A stretch of 64,000 bases of DNA from Streptacidiphilus sp. ASG 303 (GCF_020991365.1 NZ_JAJLRA010000026.1:1-64000), one strand, 5' to 3'. Positions 15,218-24,212 are shown, numbered from the stretch's first letter. Program-made: numbers and translations. Notes: generated from the letters alone by a model not told the origin.

Positions 15218-15844
15218 ATGACCGACACCGCGGGACGGTTCACCGTCCCACGACCGCCTGCCGCCGCCGTACGCACGTACTCACCACGCCAGGAGGAGAT
15301 CCTGGACGGCATCGAGGCGCTGGTGCTCGCGGACGGCTTCCGCTTCCTCCGCCTCGCGGCGGTGGCCAAGAAGCTGAACACCTCCTTCGCCACGCTGTAC
15401 CAGCTGGCGCCGTCCCGGGACGAACTGATCGCCCTCGTGGTCAGGCGCTGGTACGCGAACGTCTGCGCCCTGGCCGTCCGGCGGCTCCAGAAGGAGACCG
15501 AACCGGTCGGACGCCTGCGGATGTGGACCCAGTTCGGCGTGGCAGGCGTGACGAGGACGTCCCGGCGGTTCTGGCAGGACGCCGAGTCGCACGAGGCCAT
15601 CCGCGCGATCGTCCACGCCTACTCGCACTACTACACCGAAGTGCTGCGGGCCGTCCTCGACGACGGGATCGCGGTGGGGGCCTTCCGCCCCGTCAACACG
15701 GCCCTGCTGGCCGCCGTCTGGGAGACCTCGACGACGCGCCTGGCCGACCCTGAGGACCTGCCCGGCGCCGGCAGCCTCCGGGAGCTGTCCGAGGACTGGG
15801 TCGACCTCGTCCTCCACGGCCTCCTCCCGGCCAGGGAGGGATAG
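15218..15844 (+). CDS. TetR-family transcriptional regulator
   Basis: A 208-residue regulator starting at ATG 15218 (GTG 15215 is also in frame). The N-terminal helix-turn-helix reads LRLAAVAKKLNTSFATLYQLAPSRDEL; the recognition helix is followed by the YxLxxSRDEL segment typical of TetR proteins. The C-terminal helical domain should bind a ligand, plausibly a CoA thioester of the pathway. As the only regulator in the cluster, it is the best candidate to bind the two 28-bp dyads at 7139 and 10301. This gene has no matching dyad, so autoregulation is not evident. Confidence 0.85.
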   Translation: MTDTAGRFTVPRPPAAAVRTYSPRQEEILDGIEALVLADGFRFLRLAAVAKKLNTSFATLYQLAPSRDELIALVVRRWYANVCALAVRRLQKETEPVGRLRMWTQFGVAGVTRTSRRFWQDAESHEAIRAIVHAYSHYYTEVLRAVLDDGIAVGAFRPVNTALLAAVWETSTTRLADPEDLPGAGSLRELSEDWVDLVLHGLLPAREG

Positions 15845-16062
15845 ACGGAACCCGCCGCCCCGTGCGCGCGGCGTCCGCCGGGGCCCGGGCGGGACGGCAG
15901 GGGCAGCCGGCCTCCCCGCCGCCCGGTCCGGGCGGGCACGGGCGGGTCCGGGCGAGCGCGGGTGCGGGCCGGCGCGCCCCGGACCGGGAGCGTCGTGCCG
16001 CGCGTCCGGACCCCGGCCCCCGCCGGACCGGAGCCCCGCCCGGACCGCTACCCTCCCGTGGC
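15845..16062. other. Intergenic stretch before the beta-helix lipoprotein
   Basis: About 220 GC-rich bases with no gene. No -10/-35 pair can be picked out with confidence. Confidence 0.3.
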
Positions 16063-17304
16063 ATGCGACTGATGCGCGGCACCGCGACAGCCGCAGCGGC
16101 CACCGCCGCTGCCGCCCTGCTCCTGTCGGCGTGCGGGTCGCCGGACGTGCGCGCCGGCACGGCCGCCGCACCGCGGCCCGCGACCGCCGCCGCGGCGCCC
16201 ACGACCGCGGCCGCCGCACCCGCGCCGACCCGCCGCCCGCACGCCGTGGCCCGTCCCGGCGCGCACGCCCGCCACGGATCCCCCTCCGCCCCCCGCCGTC
16301 CGGCATCCCGGACCGGTGCGGCCCCCTCCCGCACGTTCACCGCCGGAAACCCGGCCGGCAGGGCTCCCGTACCCGCCGAGGCGGCGGCGGTGGACACCTC
16401 CCGGCCCACCCGGGTGGTCGGCGACGGAACCCCGGCCGGCTGCACCTCGCAGGCGGTCGTGGACGCGGTCGCCGCCGGAGGGGTCATCACCTTCTCCTGC
16501 GGCCCGGCCCCGGTGACCATCGCGATGAAGGCCACCGCCAAGGTGCGCAACACCAGCAGCCGGGTCGTCCTCGACGGCGGCGGCAGGGTGACCCTCAGCG
16601 GCGGGGGCGTCCGCCGCATCCTCTACATGAACACCTGCGACCAGCGGCAGCAGTGGACCACCTCCCACTGCGCCGACCAGGCGGAGCCGCGGCTGACCGT
16701 GCAGAACCTCGCCTTCGCCGACGGCGACGCGACCGGGCAGCGCACCGACGGGGGCGGCGGCGGAGCCCTGTTCGTCCGGGGCGGGAGGCTCGCGATCGTC
16801 CACTCGCGGTTCACGGGCAACCGGTGCGACGCCACCGGCCAGGACCTCGGGGGAGCCGCCGTCCGCGTCCTCGACCAGTACCGGGACCTCCCGGTGTACG
16901 TGAGCGGCAGCACCTTCACCGGCGGCCGCTGCTCCAACGGCGGGGCGCTCAGCAGCATCGGGGTCTCCTGGGTCGTCCTCAACAGCCTGATGTCCGGCAA
17001 CGCGGCCGTCGGGCACGGCGCCAACCCCGCGCGCCCGGGGACCTCCGGCGGCGGCAGCGGCGGCGCGGTGTACACCGACGGGAACCGCTACAGCGTCCGC
17101 ATCGCCGGATCGGTCCTGGAGGACAACCGCGCCGCCGAGGGCGGCGGTGCCGTGTTCTTCGTCAGCAACGACCGCAGTGGCACCCTGCGCATCGGCGGGT
17201 CCATCCTGCGCCGCAACACCAGTGCGGGGTTCGAGACCCCGCACTTCCCCGGTGTCTTCTTCCTAGGGGCCGGCGCGCCGGTGGTCACCGCGGCCGCCGG
17301 CTGA
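16063..17304 (+). CDS. Secreted lipoprotein with right-handed parallel beta-helix
   Basis: A 413-residue exported protein starting at ATG 16063. The signal peptide ends in lipobox LLSAC (Cys about 24). A long Ala/Pro/Arg linker (about 30-105) probably spans the cell wall. The remaining roughly 300 residues contain degenerate coils with GGGG, GGAV and SxFxGN-like turns, as in pectate-lyase-like and Pmp repeat proteins. Six Cys in the first part of the fold suggest disulfides. No lyase or hydrolase catalytic motif could be identified, so binding or structural roles are equally possible. It runs convergently toward the broken phosphatase gene. Confidence 0.72.
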   Translation: MRLMRGTATAAAATAAAALLLSACGSPDVRAGTAAAPRPATAAAAPTTAAAAPAPTRRPHAVARPGAHARHGSPSAPRRPASRTGAAPSRTFTAGNPAGRAPVPAEAAAVDTSRPTRVVGDGTPAGCTSQAVVDAVAAGGVITFSCGPAPVTIAMKATAKVRNTSSRVVLDGGGRVTLSGGGVRRILYMNTCDQRQQWTTSHCADQAEPRLTVQNLAFADGDATGQRTDGGGGGALFVRGGRLAIVHSRFTGNRCDATGQDLGGAAVRVLDQYRDLPVYVSGSTFTGGRCSNGGALSSIGVSWVVLNSLMSGNAAVGHGANPARPGTSGGGSGGAVYTDGNRYSVRIAGSVLEDNRAAEGGGAVFFVSNDRSGTLRIGGSILRRNTSAGFETPHFPGVFFLGAGAPVVTAAAG

Positions 17305-17490
17305 CCCGCCCCGCAGGCGCCGGGCCGGCGACGGAGCCCGGCGGCCGCTGCCGCCCTTCCGTACGGCGGCCCGGCGCGCGGACCGCGTCCCCGCCCCTCG
17401 GCCGCCTCTCCTGTCCCTGTCGTCCCTGTCGCCCCTGTCGTCGGCAGGGAGCCCGTGCCTGACCGGCCGGACCGCGCTCCGGCCGTGCCC
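17305..17490. other. Convergent intergenic region with short repeats
   Basis: 186 bases between two convergent genes. Around 17409-17445 a 9-bp motif, CCCTGTCGT, recurs imperfectly about four times. No gene and no clear hairpin terminator were seen. Confidence 0.35.
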
Positions 17491-18715
17491 TCAAGGGGTG
17501 AGGACGCCGTGGTCGCCGCCGCGCCACCGGGCGAGCAGCACGGTGACGTCGTCGTCCGGGGTCTCGCCGTGGTGCTCCAGGACGGCGCGCATCAGGCGGC
17601 GCAGGGTCTCGTGCAGGGTGTGCTGTTCGGACTGGTGGCGCAGGACGAGGTCGGTGAATCGGTCCAGGCCGAACTCGGCGCCGTCCGGCCCCCGGCCCTC
17701 GACGACGCCGTCGGTGTACATCAGGACGCTGTCGCCGGGCTCCAGCTGCTCCCGGCACGTGCGCACCGGCAGCTCGAGGCCGGAGCCCATCGGGCCGGCC
17801 GGCGGGCAGGACAGCGGGATCGCCCACCGCCCGCCGCGGATGAGGACCGGTGGGTGGTGGCCGCGGTTCACCCACGTCAGCTCTCCCGTGGCCAGGTCCA
17901 GGCCGGCCAGGATCCCGGTCACGTAGCGGCTGGTGCCGAACTGCTCGACCAGCGTGCACTCGACCGCCTTGCTGGTCTCCGCGAGCGGTGTGCCGCGGCG
18001 GCGGGCGTTGCGGCAGGCCGCCACGGCGACGTTGGCGGTGATGCCTGCGGTGGTGTCGTGCCCCATGGCGTCGAAGACCGACAGGTGCAGTGTGCCGTCC
18101 GCCACGGCGTAGTCGAAGGCGTCGCCTCCCACTGCGTACGCCGGTTCCATCAGGGCGCCCACCGTGACGTCGTGTCCGGCGTAGCCGGGCGGCGGCATCA
18201 GGTTCCACTGCAGTTCCGCGGCCACGTTCATGGGCGCGGTGCGCACCAGGCGTGCGAAGGAGTCGCTGAACGACCGCTTGCTCAGCAGCAGGAGCGCCAC
18301 CAGGGAGGCCAGGGCCCGCAGCGCCTCCCGGGTCCCCGCGTCGTCACCGTCCGTGTCGGCCCGCAGCACGCCCAGGCGTTCGACCCCGTCGGTCACCGCC
18401 GTCCACCAACGGTACGGGCCGTTGCGTGCACCCTGTCCGCCCGCCTCGCGCACGAGGTCCACCCGCTGGTAGGCACGCCCCGGTAGGGTGCCCTCCACCG
18501 GTACCTCCAGGCCCCCCTGCGCCGGCGCTCGGCCCGCGCCCGGTCAGCTCCCGCAGCACCGTCTCCCGCAGGTCGACCACGAATACGGCCGCCCGGCGCA
18601 TGCCCGCCGTCTCCGCGTGCGCGGCCACCAGGTCGGGCAGCCGCTCCAGGGTGACGGTGTGGCCGGCCTGCATCAGGCCGCCGAGCATGCGTCCCACCTG
18701 CCCCGCATCAGCCAT
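17491..18715 (-). pseudogene. SpoIIE/PP2C-type serine phosphatase, frameshifted in a C6 tract
   Basis: Two minus-strand frames together make one known protein layout. The N-terminal part starts at ATG 18715 (MADAGQVGRMLGGLMQAG) and runs to VVDLRETVLRELTGRG. The C-terminal part starts with VEGTLPGRAYQ in another frame and contains the PP2C metal sites GGDAFD, FDAMGHD, YTDGVVEG and PDDDV. The switch occurs at the C6 run 18512-18517. Removing one C restores the reading AGGLEVPVEGTLPGRAYQ. The intact product, about 407 residues, would dephosphorylate anti-anti-sigma partners. It is either a recent mutation, a phase-variable tract or a sequencing error; the rest of both frames is undamaged. Confidence 0.82.
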
Positions 18716-18890
18716 GGCCTGTCCTCTCGCTCGAGCAGAGGGTCCCCGGCCCACCGTCTACCCGCGACACCGGTGTCAACCCGTCCGCGGTGCCTGAGGA
18801 CCGCCGCCTGCCGGAGCCCCGCGGCAGGCCGGCGCCGGACGCGCGTCCCGGCGTCGGCGGAGTCCGTAGGTCCGGGCGAGCACGCCTGTC

Positions 18891-19817
18891 GTGGCGGCCA
18901 TGGCCCGGCGCAGGCTGCTCTACCTGCACGGACTCTCCTCAGGTGACTTCGTGCCCACGCTGGAGCAGTTCCTCGGCTCGGCGGCCGGACCGTCGCCGGC
19001 GACGGTCACCAGACTGACCAAGCAGTGGAGCGATGACCACGCCGCCTTCCAGGACCGCGACCCGTCCGGCCGCGACTTCGTCCACGTATGGGCCGACGGG
19101 ATCCCTCCCAAGGTGAGGCTCGGCCAGGCCCACTCCTGCGTGCTGGTCCTGCTCGGCGTCCGCCTTGACGGCACCAAGGTGCTGATCGCCCTGGCCGAGG
19201 GCCTGCGCGAGTCCACCGAGTCGTGGGCCGACCTGCTGCGTGACTGCCGCCGCCGCGGCATGCGCGCCCCCGAGCTGGTCGTCGGCGACGGAGCGAGGGG
19301 CCTGTGGAAGGCCCTGGCCGAGGTGTTCCCTGCCGCACGGCACCAGCGCTGCTGGGCCCACCAAGCCCGAAACGTCACGAACGCCCTGCCGAAGTCAGCA
19401 CAGCCGAGCGCGACGAAGGCGATGCAGGAGATCTGCAACGCCGAGGATCGCGCGCACGCGGAGAAGGCGATCGAGGCGTTCGCGAAGACCTACGGCACGA
19501 AGTGGCCCAAGGCCGTCGCGAAGATCATCGACGACCAGGAGGAGCTGCTGGCGTTCTACGATTTCCCGGCCGAGCACTGGATCCACCTGCGGACCACGAA
19601 TCCCATCGACTCGACGTTCTCCACGGTCAAGCTGCGGACCAAGGTCACCCGAGGGGCCGGCAGCCCTGCCGCGGCCCTCGCCATGGTGTTCAAGCTCGTC
19701 GAGTCCGCCCAGGCCCGATGGCGCGCGATCACCGGAGCCCACCTCGTACCCTTGGTCCGCGCCAGGGCGCGGTTCGAGAACGGCGCGCTGGTCGAGCGCC
19801 AGGAGGAGGCTGCGTGA
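18891..19817 (+). CDS. IS256-family (Mutator-type) transposase, N-terminally truncated
   Basis: The frame encodes 308 residues; full-length members have about 400-430. Recognisable family sequence begins at LLYLHGLSSGDFVP. Catalytic elements remain: Asp in VWADGI, Asp in VVGDGARGLW, CWAHQARNV, and the Glu-containing region near WIHLRTTNPIDSTF. In that last motif, the family's usual IES is IDS here, so the catalytic Glu may be replaced by Asp. The N-terminal DNA-binding part is missing, and the assigned ATG 18891 lies in junction DNA. The product is probably inactive. The stop codon overlaps the start of the next small gene. Confidence 0.8.
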   Translation: MAAMARRRLLYLHGLSSGDFVPTLEQFLGSAAGPSPATVTRLTKQWSDDHAAFQDRDPSGRDFVHVWADGIPPKVRLGQAHSCVLVLLGVRLDGTKVLIALAEGLRESTESWADLLRDCRRRGMRAPELVVGDGARGLWKALAEVFPAARHQRCWAHQARNVTNALPKSAQPSATKAMQEICNAEDRAHAEKAIEAFAKTYGTKWPKAVAKIIDDQEELLAFYDFPAEHWIHLRTTNPIDSTFSTVKLRTKVTRGAGSPAAALAMVFKLVESAQARWRAITGAHLVPLVRARARFENGALVERQEEAA

Positions 19818-20167
19818 CCAGGAAGAAGGACTACGCCAGCTGCCAGATCTTTGTCCGAGGCACTGGCCGGCAGTTCCTGGCCGAGCTCGTCGCGGTAACT
19901 CTCGGAGCCCAGGTCGACGACCACTACAGCGTCCGAGCGGGCCGGATGGTCTTCGACACCCGGCCGAACCCGGACGCCGGACTTGCCGACGACTTCATCG
20001 GCTGGCCGCTCAAAATCGATGCCGAAGCCGACGAAGACGGACCCTCCCTCGTCGAGCCGGTATCACACCTGCTCACAGCCACCTGGGACCGCGGCTACGA
20101 CGCCGTTGCCGCCTGTGACTTCGAGAGCGAGCTTCCCGATCTCGGCGGCCTCTCGCGCTACCACTGA
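19814..20167 (+). CDS. Small protein coupled to the IS256 transposase gene (unidentified)
   Basis: A 117-residue acidic soluble protein. GTG 19814 overlaps the transposase stop (GTGA), and AGGAGGAGGC at 19801-19810 is a strong ribosome binding site lying inside the transposase gene. The sequence begins KKDYASCQIFVRGTGRQFLAELVAVTLGA and ends VAACDFESELPDLGG. The pattern resembles small immunity- or adaptor-like proteins of actinobacteria that share an AACDFE-type tail, but I cannot assign a family. It lies between the transposase and the presumed right terminal repeat, so it would travel with the element as a passenger. Confidence 0.65.
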   Translation: MTRKKDYASCQIFVRGTGRQFLAELVAVTLGAQVDDHYSVRAGRMVFDTRPNPDAGLADDFIGWPLKIDAEADEDGPSLVEPVSHLLTATWDRGYDAVAACDFESELPDLGGLSRYH

Positions 20168-20175
20168 CGCGCCCC

Positions 20176-20200
20176 GATCCACAGGTCTCGACTATTCCTC
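20176..20200. repeat. Presumed right terminal repeat of the IS256 element
   Basis: GATCCACAGGTCTCGAC begins a 25-base stretch resembling IS256-type ends as I remember them from actinobacteria. No partner was found on the left because that end is deleted, so the call rests on similarity and position only. Confidence 0.4.
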
Positions 20201-20925
20201 AAGGCCCCCCTGAGCTGCACGCTCCACCGAAGTGGCGCCCTGATCCTTCTGAAGTCCCTGCCCGGCGAGAGCGTGAACGCGGTGATCACGGATCCCCGGT
20301 GCAACAGCGGAGGCCGGCCGAGTTCGGAGCGCACCGGCCGCGATGCTCGTGCCAAGGACGTGGCGTCAAAATCCTTCTGTGACCTGAGGGCTTTTCCGGC
20401 GTGAACCGTGACCAGTGGTCCTGTCGTTCGCTGCCCGTCGAGCTGATCGCCGAGGCGTGCAGGGCCCCTACCGGGCATGCGGTCGCCGTGGCCTTCTCGC
20501 ACCGGCGTCAGGAGCCCCCATGTCCGATGCCCTGCAGGTGGCCGGCTGGACCTGGAGCGGCACCCCCCTGGGTCAATCCCGCCGGCCGGCCTGGCAAGGG
20601 TGGCTCAAGCAGTCCGCCGAGTTCCTCGTCCGGGGCGTGAAAGGCTCTCTGACCGGAGCCGGGCCATCCGCCTGACCGGCTGCTGGACCGCTTTTCAGCT
20701 GCGCAAGGGCCGCGTCCACACCACCCGGAAGCCGTTGAGATCGTGCAGTGGCTCATCCGGCGTTTCCGCCTCGAGGGCGGCACCGTCCTCGATCCCTTCA
20801 CCGGCTCCGGCTCGACCGGCGTCACGGCGCTGCGGGAAGGTCGCCGCTTCCTCGGCGTCGAAACGCTTCCTGCTCCACGCCGGGATCGCCGAGCGGCGCC
20901 TGTCGGGGGCGTGGGCGGGCAGGTG
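20201..20925 (+). pseudogene. Remnant of a beta-class DNA methyltransferase
   Basis: Fragments in all three plus frames line up as one methyltransferase. LLKSLPGESVNAVITDPR (from about 20237) holds the degraded DPPY motif. SGVNRDQWSCRSLPVELIAEACRA (from about 20394), LQVAGWTWSG, and GWLKQSAEFLVRGVKGS follow. [14 protein letters not shown] (about 20788-20830) is the SAM-binding motif, and a final [12 protein letters not shown] lies in another frame. DPPY before FxGxG is the order of beta-class N4-cytosine/N6-adenine enzymes, often phage-borne. At least four frameshifts and loss of the N-terminus at the IS256 end show advanced decay. Confidence 0.78.
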
Positions 20926-21126
20926 GTCGGGGAGGTCCTGGGTGGCGCGGCCACCGGGCGCCTGCGGGGGACCGCGAAGCCGTCCCGGAAGGACGGGGTG
21001 GACCTGGGGCTCGGCTCCGGATGCCCTGCCTGCCGGCACCGCGGGCACGCTCCGCGGCACGCCCGGCTCGGCCGGACCGGGTTGCGCCGCCGCGGTCCGC
21101 CGCCCGCCGGTGTGGATACTGGCGGC
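20926..21126. other. Intergenic stretch upstream of flavin reductase
   Basis: 200 bases without a gene. It contains the promoter region of the next gene, but no clear promoter hexamers were recognised. Confidence 0.3.
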
Positions 21127-21738
21127 ATGCGCATCGACTACGACCCCGAGGCCATGGACGCGGGGGCCTTTTACAAGCTGCTGACCGCCGTCGTCGTCCC
21201 CCGGCCCATCGCCTGGGTGTCCACCCTCGCCGGCGACGGGCAGACGGCGAACCTCGCACCGCACTCGTTCTTCACGGTCGCCTGCACCGAGCCGCCGATC
21301 GTCCAGTTCACCTCCGTGGGGCGGAAGGACTCGCTGCGGAACGTGGAGGCGACGGGCGAGTTCGTGGTGAACTTCGCACCCGAGCCGCTCTTCGAGCAGG
21401 TCAACGCCACCGCCACCGACTTCCCCGGCGACGTGGGGGAGTTCGACGCGGTGGGGGTGGAGCGGGAGCCCAGTATGCGGGTGAAGCCCCCGCGGGTGGC
21501 GGCGTCGCCGGTGGCGCTGGAGTGCCGGCTCCACAGCACGCTGCGTCTCGGCAACTCCACCGTGGTCTTCGGGCAGGTCGTGCACGCCGCCGTGCGCGAG
21601 GAGGTCGTGGTCGACGGGCACCCCGAGATCACCCGGATGCAGCCGCTGTCCCGTCTCGGGCGGAACGAGTGGGGGCTGACGAGCGGCATCCGGGAACTGG
21701 CCCGGATCCGGTACCAGGACTGGGAGCAGCAGGGCTGA
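21127..21738 (+). CDS. Flavin reductase-like (FMN-binding split barrel) protein
   Basis: A 203-residue protein starting at ATG 21127. The family signature is clear: [20 protein letters not shown], then [24 protein letters not shown] and a GEFVVNFAP strand, ending with ARIRYQDW. The split-barrel fold binds FMN and can reduce flavin with NAD(P)H for a partner monooxygenase, but no monooxygenase gene is adjacent. It marks the return to intact chromosomal genes after the decay zone. Confidence 0.83.
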   Translation: MRIDYDPEAMDAGAFYKLLTAVVVPRPIAWVSTLAGDGQTANLAPHSFFTVACTEPPIVQFTSVGRKDSLRNVEATGEFVVNFAPEPLFEQVNATATDFPGDVGEFDAVGVEREPSMRVKPPRVAASPVALECRLHSTLRLGNSTVVFGQVVHAAVREEVVVDGHPEITRMQPLSRLGRNEWGLTSGIRELARIRYQDWEQQG

Positions 21739-21771
21739 GCCTGCGACCGTGAAGCGCTGCTGCGGTTCCGC

Positions 21772-21795
21772 TTAAGAAAACCTCGATGGACTTAA
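21772..21795. promoter_or_regulatory. AT-rich dyad TTAAG-N14-CTTAA upstream of tdh
   Basis: The half-sites TTAAG (21772-21776) and CTTAA (21791-21795) form an inverted repeat in the only AT-rich patch near the tdh start. The span of 24 bp suits a LysR-type or other dimeric regulator. The LysR gene at 24213 is the natural candidate. The site is separated from tdh by a strong hairpin. Confidence 0.5.
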
Positions 21796-21801
21796 ACCCC
21801 G

Positions 21802-21831
21802 CCACCGGGCAGATTGCTCTCTGCCCGGTGG
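21802..21831 (+). terminator. 12-bp perfect hairpin in the tdh leader
   Basis: CCACCGGGCAGA (21802-21813) and TCTGCCCGGTGG (21820-21831) pair perfectly around the loop TTGCTC. It lies 64 nt after the flavin reductase gene and 86 nt before tdh. It could terminate the former or, being downstream of the dyad at 21772, act as a leader element or attenuator for tdh-kbl. Confidence 0.65.
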
Positions 21832-21916
21832 ATCACCGGGCCGGGGACCACCCGCACCCGCAGAACCGCACGCGCGGGCCCCCGCGCGCAGGACCGCACG
21901 CACAGGAGCCGCAGCC

Positions 21917-22945
21917 GTGAAGGCACTGGTGAAGGAGAAGGCCGAGCCCGGGCTGTGGATGATGGACGTGCCGGAGCCGTCCGTCGGCCCCGGGGACGTG
22001 CTGATCAAGGTGCTGCGCACCGGCATCTGCGGCACCGACCTGCACATCCGCGCCTGGGACGGCTGGGCGCAGCAGGCGGTGCGCACCCCGCTGGTGCTCG
22101 GCCACGAGTTCGTGGGCGAGGTCGCCGAGGTCGGCGCGGACGTCGTCGACGTCGCGCCCGGCGACCTGGTGAGCGGCGAGGGCCACCTGGTGTGCGGCAA
22201 GTGCCGCAACTGCCTGGCCGGCCGCCGCCACCTGTGCCGCGCCACCGTCGGCCTCGGCGTCGGCCGGGACGGTGCGTTCGCCGAGTACGTGGCGCTGCCC
22301 GCGTCCAACGTGTGGGTGCACCGGGCCCCGGTGGACCTCGACGTCGCGGCGATCTTCGACCCGTTCGGCAACGCCGTGCACACCGCGCTGTCCTTCCCCC
22401 TCGTTGGCGAGGACGTGCTGATCACCGGCGCCGGCCCGATCGGCATCATGGCCGCCGCCGTCGCCCGCCACGCCGGTGCCCGCAACGTCGTCATCACCGA
22501 CGTCAGCGAGTACCGCCTGGAGCTGGCCCGCAAGGTCGGCGTGAGCCTGGCCCTGAACGTCGCCGAGACCTCCATCGCCCAGGGCCAGCGCACCCTCGGC
22601 CTGCGCGAGGGCTTCGACGTCGGCCTGGAGATGTCCGGCCGCCCCGAGGCCATGCGCGACATGATCGCCAACATGACGCACGGCGGCCGGATCGCCATGC
22701 TGGGCCTGCCGTCGGAGGAGTTCCCCGTCGACTTCGCCCGCGTGGTCACCTCGATGCTCACCATCAAGGGCATCTACGGCCGCGAGATGTTCGAGACCTG
22801 GTACGCGATGTCGGTGCTGCTGGAGGGCGGCCTCGACCTCAGTCCGGTGATCACCGGCCGCTACGCCGCCGCCGACTTCGAGGCCGCCTTCGACGACGCC
22901 GCGAGCGGACGCTGCGGCAAGGTCATCCTCGACTGGACCGCCTGA
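21917..22945 (+). CDS. tdh: L-threonine 3-dehydrogenase
   Basis: A 342-residue zinc MDR enzyme starting at GTG 21917 after CAGGAG. It oxidises L-threonine with NAD to 2-amino-3-ketobutyrate. The catalytic zinc site includes [10 protein letters not shown] and GHEFVGEV, the structural zinc loop is [15 protein letters not shown], and the cofactor motif is [11 protein letters not shown]. The diagnostic pairing [11 protein letters not shown] is the Tdh version of the third zinc-ligand region. It is followed after 69 nt by kbl, which consumes the unstable product, so the pair forms the threonine-to-glycine route. Confidence 0.94.
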   Translation: MKALVKEKAEPGLWMMDVPEPSVGPGDVLIKVLRTGICGTDLHIRAWDGWAQQAVRTPLVLGHEFVGEVAEVGADVVDVAPGDLVSGEGHLVCGKCRNCLAGRRHLCRATVGLGVGRDGAFAEYVALPASNVWVHRAPVDLDVAAIFDPFGNAVHTALSFPLVGEDVLITGAGPIGIMAAAVARHAGARNVVITDVSEYRLELARKVGVSLALNVAETSIAQGQRTLGLREGFDVGLEMSGRPEAMRDMIANMTHGGRIAMLGLPSEEFPVDFARVVTSMLTIKGIYGREMFETWYAMSVLLEGGLDLSPVITGRYAAADFEAAFDDAASGRCGKVILDWTA

Positions 22946-23014
22946 GCCCTCCCCACGGCCGCCCCGCGGCCGCCCACCGCCGCCAAGCCCCTGCGCACCC
23001 CGGGAGCCCCCGCC

Positions 23015-24208
23015 ATGTTCGACTCGGTACGCGACGACCTGCGCACCACCCTGGACGAGATCCGCGCCGCCGGCCTGCACAAGCCCGAGCGCGTCATCGG
23101 CACGCCGCAGAGCGCCGCCGTCGACGTGACCGCCGGCGGCCGTCCCGGCCAGGTCCTCAACTTCTGCGCCAACAACTACCTCGGCCTCGCCGACCACCCC
23201 GAGGTCGTCTCCGCCGCCCACGAGGCCCTCGACCGCTGGGGCTACGGCATGGCCTCGGTCCGCTTCATCTGCGGCACCCAGGAGGTCCACAAGGAGCTGG
23301 AGGAGCGCCTCTCCCGCTTCCTCGGCGCCGAGGACACCATCCTCTACTCGTCCTGCTTCGACGCCAACGGCGGCGTCTTCGAGACCCTCCTCGACGAGCG
23401 CGACGCCGTCATCTCCGACGCCCTCAACCACGCGTCGATCATCGACGGCATCCGCCTGTGCAAGGCCCGCCGCCACCGGTACGCCAACCGCGACATGGCC
23501 GATCTGGAGAAGCAGCTCAAGGAGGCCGCGGGCGCCCGCCGCCGCCTCATCGTCACCGACGGCGTCTTCTCCATGGACGGCTACGTCGCCCCGCTGCGCG
23601 AGATCTGCGACCTCGCCGACCGGTACGACGCCATGGTGATGGTCGACGACTCGCACGCCGTCGGCTTCGTCGGCCCCGGCGGCCGCGGCACCCACGAGCT
23701 GCACGGCGTCATGGACCGCGTCGACATCCTCACCGGCACCCTCGGCAAGGCCCTCGGCGGCGCCTCCGGCGGCTACGTCGCCGCCCGCGCCGAGATCGTC
23801 GCCCTGCTGCGCCAGCGCTCCCGCCCGTACCTGTTCTCCAACTCCCTCGCGCCGGTCATCGCCGCCGCCTCCCTGAAGGTCCTCGACCTCCTGGAGGAGT
23901 CCGAGGGCCTGCGGCAGCGGCTGCGCGACAACACCGCGCTCTTCCGCTCCCGGATGACGGAGGAGGGCTTCGAGATCCTCCCCGGCGACCACCCCATCGC
24001 CCCCGTCATGATCGGAGACGCCGCCGTCGCCGGGCGGATGGCCGAGCTGCTGCTGGAGCACGGCGTGTACGCCGTCGGCTTCTCGTACCCGGTGGTGCCG
24101 CAGGGCCAGGCCCGCATCCGCGTCCAGCTCTCGGCCGCCCACTCGGCCGACGACGTGGAGAAGGCGGTGGCCGCGTTCGTCGCCGCGCGCGCCGCCCTGG
24201 CAGGATGA
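23015..24208 (+). CDS. kbl: Glycine C-acetyltransferase (2-amino-3-ketobutyrate CoA ligase)
   Basis: A 397-residue PLP enzyme of the alpha-oxoamine synthase family starting at ATG 23015. It converts 2-amino-3-ketobutyrate and CoA to glycine and acetyl-CoA. [16 protein letters not shown] is the family N-terminus. [14 protein letters not shown] and [14 protein letters not shown] hold PLP-stacking residues, [11 protein letters not shown] holds the Asp and His that bind the cofactor, and [15 protein letters not shown] carries the Schiff-base Lys. It is co-transcribed with tdh. Confidence 0.95.
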   Translation: MFDSVRDDLRTTLDEIRAAGLHKPERVIGTPQSAAVDVTAGGRPGQVLNFCANNYLGLADHPEVVSAAHEALDRWGYGMASVRFICGTQEVHKELEERLSRFLGAEDTILYSSCFDANGGVFETLLDERDAVISDALNHASIIDGIRLCKARRHRYANRDMADLEKQLKEAAGARRRLIVTDGVFSMDGYVAPLREICDLADRYDAMVMVDDSHAVGFVGPGGRGTHELHGVMDRVDILTGTLGKALGGASGGYVAARAEIVALLRQRSRPYLFSNSLAPVIAAASLKVLDLLEESEGLRQRLRDNTALFRSRMTEEGFEILPGDHPIAPVMIGDAAVAGRMAELLLEHGVYAVGFSYPVVPQGQARIRVQLSAAHSADDVEKAVAAFVAARAALAG

Positions 24209-24212
24209 CCGT

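Larger units (their letters stand above)
18891..20200 (+). mobile_element. IS256-family element, left end deleted
   Basis: The segment contains a Mutator-type transposase lacking its N-terminus, a small extra gene coupled to it, and a terminal sequence at 20176-20200 resembling the right inverted repeat of actinobacterial IS256 elements. No matching left repeat was found between 18716 and 18890, so the left end is missing and the element should be immobile. Its right end abuts a decayed DNA methyltransferase gene. Confidence 0.7.

Noticed and set aside
7201-15844. Secondary-metabolite biosynthetic cluster
   Set aside because: Thiolase, ligase, SDR and MaoC could suggest biosynthesis, but there is no PKS, NRPS, terpene synthase or resistance gene, and the enzyme set fits degradation better.
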